Assembly: GCA_019694595.1 (NCBI GenBank)
Contig: JAIBBQ010000006.1
Coordinates: 1-64,000, forward strand
Length of the DNA stretch: 64,000 nucleotides
Origin: Myxococcaceae bacterium
GTDB lineage: Bacteria; Myxococcota; Myxococcia; Myxococcales; Myxococcaceae
Direction of reading: 5' to 3'
Position 1 is the stretch's first letter; the number at the start of each line of letters is the position of its first letter. The position numbers were made by a program, and so were the translations under genes. The notes beneath the pieces were generated by a model. It made no database searches. It was not told the origin of the DNA and saw only the letters and a program-made list of their open reading frames with translations. Positions 59,595-64,000 of this stretch are shown here, one piece after another.

Positions 59595-61703
59595 TCAGTA
59601 GGCGAGCTTGAGCTCGGCGAAGACGCGGGTCGAAGGCGCCGGAAAGCCCAGCGTCTCCTCGTAGCGCGTGTTGAACAGGTTCATCACCGACACCGACGCG
59701 GTGACGTGCTCCAGCGGCCGCAGGCCGAGCCGCGCGCCCGCCACCACGTACCCCGGCAGCTTGGCGTGCGACGTCGCGTTGCCCGCGTCGTCGACCAGCA
59801 GCCCCGCGTCCTGTCTCCCCGAGAGGAAGAGCCCGTAGAAGTCGGCGAAGAGCATGTCCTGGTACGTGAAGTGCGCGTGCAGGCTCACCCGGTGCGCCGG
59901 CGCGTAGTCGAGCCGCCCGGTGGACAGCGCGTCGGTCCCGGTGGCGTGGGTGTCGAGCACCCGGTACCCCGCCGTCACCGAGCCCACGTTCTTGGGCAGC
60001 TTGGCCTCGGCTTCCAGCTCCGCGCCGTAGACGTTCGCGGTGCCGATGTTCTGGAACTGCGACGTCGAGCCGCCGAGGAAGACGGGGTTGATGAGGTTCT
60101 TCGCGAAGTTGAAGAACACCGTGCCGGTGAGCCGCAGGCCCTTGTCTTCCGGGTGGTAGTCGGCGGCGAGCTCGAAGGCGTCCAGCCGCTCCGCCTTGAG
60201 GTCCGGGTTGCCGAGCAGCGTCGCCGCGTACATCTGCTGGTTGATCGCCAGCTCGGCGAGCGACGGCGCGCGGAACGAGTGCCCGTAGGAAGCGCGCACC
60301 GAGGCGTCCTTCAGCGGGCTGAAGATCACCGCGGCGCGGGGGCTCAGCTCCGAACTCGGCTTGCGCCACACGATGTCGGGAATGATGACGTGGTCGTACC
60401 GCAGGCCCGCCGACACCCGGAGCTTGTCCATCGGGCGCACCTCGCCGTCGGCGAAGACGCCCAGCACCGTCTGGCGCAGGTCCGACGGAGAGAGCTCCGA
60501 GAAGATGTTGGTGTTGTTCACGTCGTCGACCTTGAGGTCCACGCCGCCGATGGCGTTCCACATCGCCTGGGTCACCTGCGCATGCACCTCGCCGCCGACG
60601 CGCCGGCGCTTGCCGATGAACTCCTGCGGCTCGCGCGTCACGTCGTTGCGCAGCACCACGTCGCGCCGCTTGATGAGCACGTAGGCGTCGCCGAACACCT
60701 TCACCCCGTCGGTCACCGGCACATCGGCGCGCACGTCGGCGGTGAAGTTCTGCACCGCCTCGGAGTCGTTGGGGGTCGCGTGGCAGCGGCCGCAATTGCC
60801 CACGGTGGTGAACTCCAGGCCGCCCGGCCGGCCGATGGCCGAGCCCGTGTAGCCCGCGTTGGCGGTGACGTACTTCCACTTCAGCTTGCCGGTCACCTGG
60901 TTGACCGACGCCCACTCCTGGGTGTCGACCACCTTGCGGTCGGGGTCGTTGAGCAGCTGCGGCCCGTCGGTGCGGTAGCCCGAGTAGTTCACCAGGCCGC
61001 TCAGGTCGCCCGTCTTGCCCGCGGCGGTCACCTGCGCGCGCAGGGTGCCGTCGGCGCCGCCGAAGAGCCGGCCTTCCGCGCCCACCTGGTTGCCCTGGGC
61101 GATGAGATCCTCGGGGTCGCGCGTCAGCACGTTGATGACGCCGCTGAAGGCGTTGGAGCCGTACACCGAGCTGCCCGGCCCGCGGATGATCTCGACCCGC
61201 TTCAGGTTCGCCGGCGGGGTCGTCTCGTCGGGGTAGAAGATGCCCGTCCAGGGGTCGGTCTCCGGGCGGCCGTCGGTGAGCAGCAGCACCCGGTTGGACA
61301 GGAAGTTCGAGCCCAGCCCACGCAGCGAGATGGCGGCCTTGCGCATCGGCCCGCGGCGGCAGTCGACGCCCGGCACGTACTGGAGCGCGTCGCACAGCGA
61401 GATGAGCCCGGTGCCTTCGAGCTCCTCCGCGGACGTGGAGCTCACCGAGACCGGCGCCTGCGAGGAGCGCTGCTCGCGCTTCGAGGCCGACACCACCGGC
61501 GTGTCGAGCAGCGTGTCGAGGTCGAGGTCGGCCACGTCGTGCACCGACGCGGGGACCAGCACGGGGCTGGCCGCCTCGGTGGGCGCGGGCGCGGGCTGCA
61601 CGGCGTCGGCCGGCGCGGCGACGGGCGTGTCCACCCCCGCGTCGGGCTCGGCCTGGGCGCTCGCGGCCCCGGCCACCAGGAGACTGAGGAACCAGACTTT
61701 CAC
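59595..61703 (-). CDS. TonB-dependent receptor with an embedded CxxCH motif
   Basis: 702 residues. Signal peptide cleaved near AQA (about 19), linker rich in Ala/Pro, then a plug domain (about 65-190; SSTSAEELEGTGLISLCDALQYVPGV, LRGLGSN, RVEIIRGPGSSVYGSNAFSGVINVLT) and a 22-strand beta barrel ending in FAELKLAY, an aromatic C-terminus suited to BamA recognition. In the barrel, Cys304-x-x-Cys307-His308 (NCGRCH) sits in a predicted extracellular or periplasmic loop, a haem c motif rarely seen in TonB receptors. It begins 21 bp after the YfiR-like gene. Import of a metal or haem compound with coupled electron transfer is a possibility. Confidence 0.9.
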   Translation of the reverse strand: MKVWFLSLLVAGAASAQAEPDAGVDTPVAAPADAVQPAPAPTEAASPVLVPASVHDVADLDLDTLLDTPVVSASKREQRSSQAPVSVSSTSAEELEGTGLISLCDALQYVPGVDCRRGPMRKAAISLRGLGSNFLSNRVLLLTDGRPETDPWTGIFYPDETTPPANLKRVEIIRGPGSSVYGSNAFSGVINVLTRDPEDLIAQGNQVGAEGRLFGGADGTLRAQVTAAGKTGDLSGLVNYSGYRTDGPQLLNDPDRKVVDTQEWASVNQVTGKLKWKYVTANAGYTGSAIGRPGGLEFTTVGNCGRCHATPNDSEAVQNFTADVRADVPVTDGVKVFGDAYVLIKRRDVVLRNDVTREPQEFIGKRRRVGGEVHAQVTQAMWNAIGGVDLKVDDVNNTNIFSELSPSDLRQTVLGVFADGEVRPMDKLRVSAGLRYDHVIIPDIVWRKPSSELSPRAAVIFSPLKDASVRASYGHSFRAPSLAELAINQQMYAATLLGNPDLKAERLDAFELAADYHPEDKGLRLTGTVFFNFAKNLINPVFLGGSTSQFQNIGTANVYGAELEAEAKLPKNVGSVTAGYRVLDTHATGTDALSTGRLDYAPAHRVSLHAHFTYQDMLFADFYGLFLSGRQDAGLLVDDAGNATSHAKLPGYVVAGARLGLRPLEHVTASVSVMNLFNTRYEETLGFPAPSTRVFAELKLAY

Positions 61704-61724
61704 GACTCCCCCCTCGAAAAAGGA

Positions 61725-62300
61725 CTACTGGAACAACCGCGCCACCCGCATCACCGCGGTGTTGAAGGACGCCCCCACGGCGTGCGCCGACGGCACGTTC
61801 ACCAGCAGCAGCGGCTTAGCGTTGTTCAGCGTCACGCCCAGCGCGATGCCCGACTTCACCGGCGCCTCTTCGAGCGCCAGCGTGTACAGCTTCTTCTTGG
61901 CCCCCAGGGCCTGCACCGCTTCCACCAGCTCCGTGGGCGAGCCCTGCAGCACCAGCACCGCCGACGCCTTCGCCGACGCGGCGGTGGCCTCCAGGCTCGC
62001 CTGGGGTACGGACTCGAAGCGCAGCTTGCGGCCCGACACCTGGTCGACCTCCAGGCCCGCGGCCACGGCGAGCAGCTCCTTCGCCAACGCCGCCTGCGCG
62101 GGCACGAAGGGCACCAGCACCACGAACTCCGCGCCAGCCGCCACGTGGGCGTCGAGGTTGGCGTCGTAGCTGAGCACCTTGAGCAGCAGCAGCAGCCCCA
62201 GCTTGGGCGGCACTTCCTCGGCCTGCGCGCGCGCCGGCCCGAGCAGCATCGCCGCCGCCAGGACCCAGCTGACTGCCAGTCGAGAACTCAGGGTGCGCAA
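61725..62300 (-). CDS. YfiR/DUF4154-like exported protein
   Basis: 191 residues from TTG 62300, which has GAGGGGG nine bases upstream and gives a signal peptide (LSSRLAVSWVLAAAMLLGPARAQA). A GTG at 62330 lacks such a site. The C-terminal stretch GVTLNNAKPLLLVNVPSAHAVGASFNTAVMRVARL resembles the hallmark of the YfiR/DUF4154 family. Such proteins are often encoded next to TonB receptors or diguanylate cyclase receptors; YfiR itself is a periplasmic repressor. It heads the TonB-cytochrome operon. Confidence 0.7.
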   Translation of the reverse strand: MRTLSSRLAVSWVLAAAMLLGPARAQAEEVPPKLGLLLLLKVLSYDANLDAHVAAGAEFVVLVPFVPAQAALAKELLAVAAGLEVDQVSGRKLRFESVPQASLEATAASAKASAVLVLQGSPTELVEAVQALGAKKKLYTLALEEAPVKSGIALGVTLNNAKPLLLVNVPSAHAVGASFNTAVMRVARLFQ

Positions 62301-62389
62301 GAAAGGGGCCCCCTCATACCAAATGCGCACGCTTTGCAGGGAGCGCGTTGCGGCCCGCCCCTTCAGGCTTTCCCTGAACTCGCGAGGAG

Positions 62390-62412
62390 CGTTCGGTCTC
62401 TCGATCCGAACG
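62390..62412 (-). terminator. Weak hairpin after the S1-domain gene
   Basis: CGTTCGG and CCGAACG pair across a 9-base loop; a second short TTCAGG/CCTGAA stem lies 12 bases further. There is no T-run, so termination is uncertain. Confidence 0.3.
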
Positions 62413-62420
62413 TCACCAGT

Positions 62421-64000
62421 TCACAATTTCAGTCCCTTGAACTTGTCGGCGAGCGTTCCGAAGCCCGCCTTGCCGCCGCCCTGGGGCGCCTGGCTCTTCT
62501 TCCAGGCCTCGAGGTCCGCGCGCTCCTCGATGCGCTGCGCCTCGGGGATCGACAGCTTCAGCTTCTGCCCTTCGATCTCGATCACCGCCGCCTTCACCTC
62601 GGTCCCCATGGGGAACGTGCGGCGCAGGTCGGTGCCGCGGTCGGTGCCGGTCTCGCTGGCGGGGATCAGGCCCTTGCCGCCTTCGAAGGCGATGAAGATG
62701 CCGAAGGTCTCCACCCGCTCCACCTTGCCGGTGACGATGGTGCCGCGCTTGGGGCGCGGGGCCGCCGGGGCCGCCGGAGCGCCGCCCGACGCCTGCGCCG
62801 ACGCCTCGGGCGCCGACGCGAACGCCGCGCCGACGGGCTGCCCGTCCTTCACCAGGCGCAGGCCGACGCGCTTCTCGGCGGGGTCGACCTTCTCGACCAC
62901 CACCTCGACCTCTTCACCCACCTTGAGCACGTCCTTGGGGTGCGCGATGCGGCGATCGCTCATCGCCGAGACGTGAATCAGGCCGTCGATGCCCGGCTTG
63001 AGCTCCACGAAGGCGCCGAAGGGCTGCAGGCGAACCACCTTGCCCTTGAGCCGCGCGCCTTCGACGAACTCCGCCGCCGCCGCCTTCCACGGGTCTTCCT
63101 GGCGCGCGCGCATCGACAGCGTGATGCGCTCCTTGCGCTTGGCCTTGTCCGGCGAGTCGGGCTGCGCCGCTTCCATGCGCAGCACCTCGACCTCGACGAT
63201 GTCGCCTTCCTTCACCACGTCGCGGGCGTGGCCCACGTGCACGTGCGACAGCTCGCTGACCGGAATCATGCCTTCCAGCCCGCCGAGGTCGACGAAGGCG
63301 CCGAAGTTCTGCACCGAGACCACCGTGCCCTTGAGCACCGCGCCGACGCCGAGCGTCTTGCGGGTCTCTTCCGCCTTGGCCTTCTGCTCTTCCTCGAGGA
63401 TCGCGCGCCGCGAGAGGACCACGTTGCGGTCGCGCACTTCCGAGACGCGGAAGGTGAGCGTCTCGCCGACGAAGCCGTCGAGCTTGCCCACGAAGCGCAC
63501 GTCGACCTGGCTCGCCGGGCAGAAGGCGCGCACGTCGCCCACCGCCACCTCGAGGCCGCCCTTGTTCACCGACAGCACCATGCCTTCGACCGGCATGCCC
63601 GAGACCTTGGCGTCCATCAGGCGCGACATGGTCGCCGCGCCCTTGGCCAGCTTGCGCGAGAGGATGATGCCCTTGGCGCCGGCCTCGGCCACGTGGGCCT
63701 CGACCTCGTCGCCCACGCCGAAGCGCAGAATGCCTTCCTCGTCCTTGAGCTCCTGGAGCTCGATCATCGCCTCGCTCTTGCCGCCCACCGACAGGAACGC
63801 GGTGTCCGCGCCGAGCTGGAAGATCTTGGCCTTGACCTTGTCGCCCACCTTGAGGCGCTTGGCCGGAGCCTCGCCCTTCTGCGACTCGGCGAGCATCTCG
63901 GCGAACGACTGCGCCTCGGGCACTTCCTCGAACAGGGGGCTCGGCTTCACCGGCACCATGCGCGGCGCCGACGGCTTGGCCGCAGGGGCCGCAGCGGGGG
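62421..64000 (-). CDS. S1-domain RNA-binding protein (rpsA-like), 5' end beyond window
   Basis: The reading frame is open to the window edge (beyond ATG 63959, with an Ala/Pro-rich upstream part), so the gene starts outside. Five S1 repeats are visible, at about 40-105, 120-185, 195-270, 295-365 and 395-460, counted from 63959. Typical core patterns are NFGAFVDLG, PFGAFVELKPGIDGLIHVSAMSD and TFGIFIAFEGGKGLIPASE. Ribosomal protein S1 or a related multi-S1 translation factor is likely; the Ala/Pro tail between S1-4 and S1-5 is unusual for S1. It probably binds mRNA. Confidence 0.88.
   Translation of the reverse strand, partial: PAAAPAAKPSAPRMVPVKPSPLFEEVPEAQSFAEMLAESQKGEAPAKRLKVGDKVKAKIFQLGADTAFLSVGGKSEAMIELQELKDEEGILRFGVGDEVEAHVAEAGAKGIILSRKLAKGAATMSRLMDAKVSGMPVEGMVLSVNKGGLEVAVGDVRAFCPASQVDVRFVGKLDGFVGETLTFRVSEVRDRNVVLSRRAILEEEQKAKAEETRKTLGVGAVLKGTVVSVQNFGAFVDLGGLEGMIPVSELSHVHVGHARDVVKEGDIVEVEVLRMEAAQPDSPDKAKRKERITLSMRARQEDPWKAAAAEFVEGARLKGKVVRLQPFGAFVELKPGIDGLIHVSAMSDRRIAHPKDVLKVGEEVEVVVEKVDPAEKRVGLRLVKDGQPVGAAFASAPEASAQASGGAPAAPAAPRPKRGTIVTGKVERVETFGIFIAFEGGKGLIPASETGTDRGTDLRRTFPMGTEVKAAVIEIEGQKLKLSIPEAQRIEERADLEAWKKSQAPQGGGKAGFGTLADKFKGLKL

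Overview
The window is very GC-rich, dense in secreted lipoproteins with Asp-Ala-Gly linkers, and carries a MYXO-CTERM-type C-terminus, thrombospondin type 3 / OmpA proteins, several cyclic-nucleotide-binding domains, a Ser/Thr kinase fused to TPRs and long Cys-rich repeat lipoproteins. Together these point to a chromosome of a Myxococcota bacterium (deltaproteobacterial lineage). Genus cannot be read from the sequence.

Layout. 0-10.7 kb: mostly secreted proteins (partial ZU5-type lipoprotein, MYXO-CTERM protein, streptogrisin-like protease, pectin-acetylesterase-like lipoprotein) with an NAD-dependent sugar-epimerase-like gene and an AlkZ-type winged-helix gene. 10.7-23.6 kb: a cyclic-nucleotide signalling region. 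On the + strand lie a CNB-GGDEF diguanylate cyclase and a TPR-CNB protein. Opposing them on the - strand is a tightly coupled six-gene cluster: OmpA/TSP3 protein, FecR protein, CHASE2-class III nucleotide cyclase, two Cys-rich lipoproteins, and a TPR protein with two CNB domains. Most junctions there are 4-bp ATGA/GTGA overlaps. 23.7-41.2 kb: ordinary accessory metabolism and secreted hydrolases (esterase, GST + dienelactone hydrolase, GlxA-like regulator, YebC, M14 and M19 peptidases, metzincin, NlpC/P60, Ig-repeat lipoprotein). 41.2-50.4 kb: a visibly lower-GC, rearranged island. It holds a type II restriction-modification pair, a second C5-methyltransferase cotranscribed with a MutL/MORC-like GHKL ATPase and an unknown protein, a two-TM protein, and gene fragments; it ends next to an initiator tRNA. 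50.7-56.6 kb: a kinase-TPR / sigma factor pair and small lipoproteins. 56.6-62.3 kb: an operon of YfiR-like protein, TonB-dependent receptor (with an embedded CxxCH), multihaem cytochrome lipoprotein and small lipoprotein. 62.4-64 kb: a multi-S1-domain RNA-binding protein cut by the window edge.

The two best candidates for an undescribed system are the translationally coupled envelope/cyclase/CNB cluster (12999-23588) and the methyltransferase-GHKL ATPase-unknown triad (46342-50200). Neither was compared with a database. Coordinates and motifs were read from the sequence; functions come from family knowledge and are marked as inference where they go beyond it.
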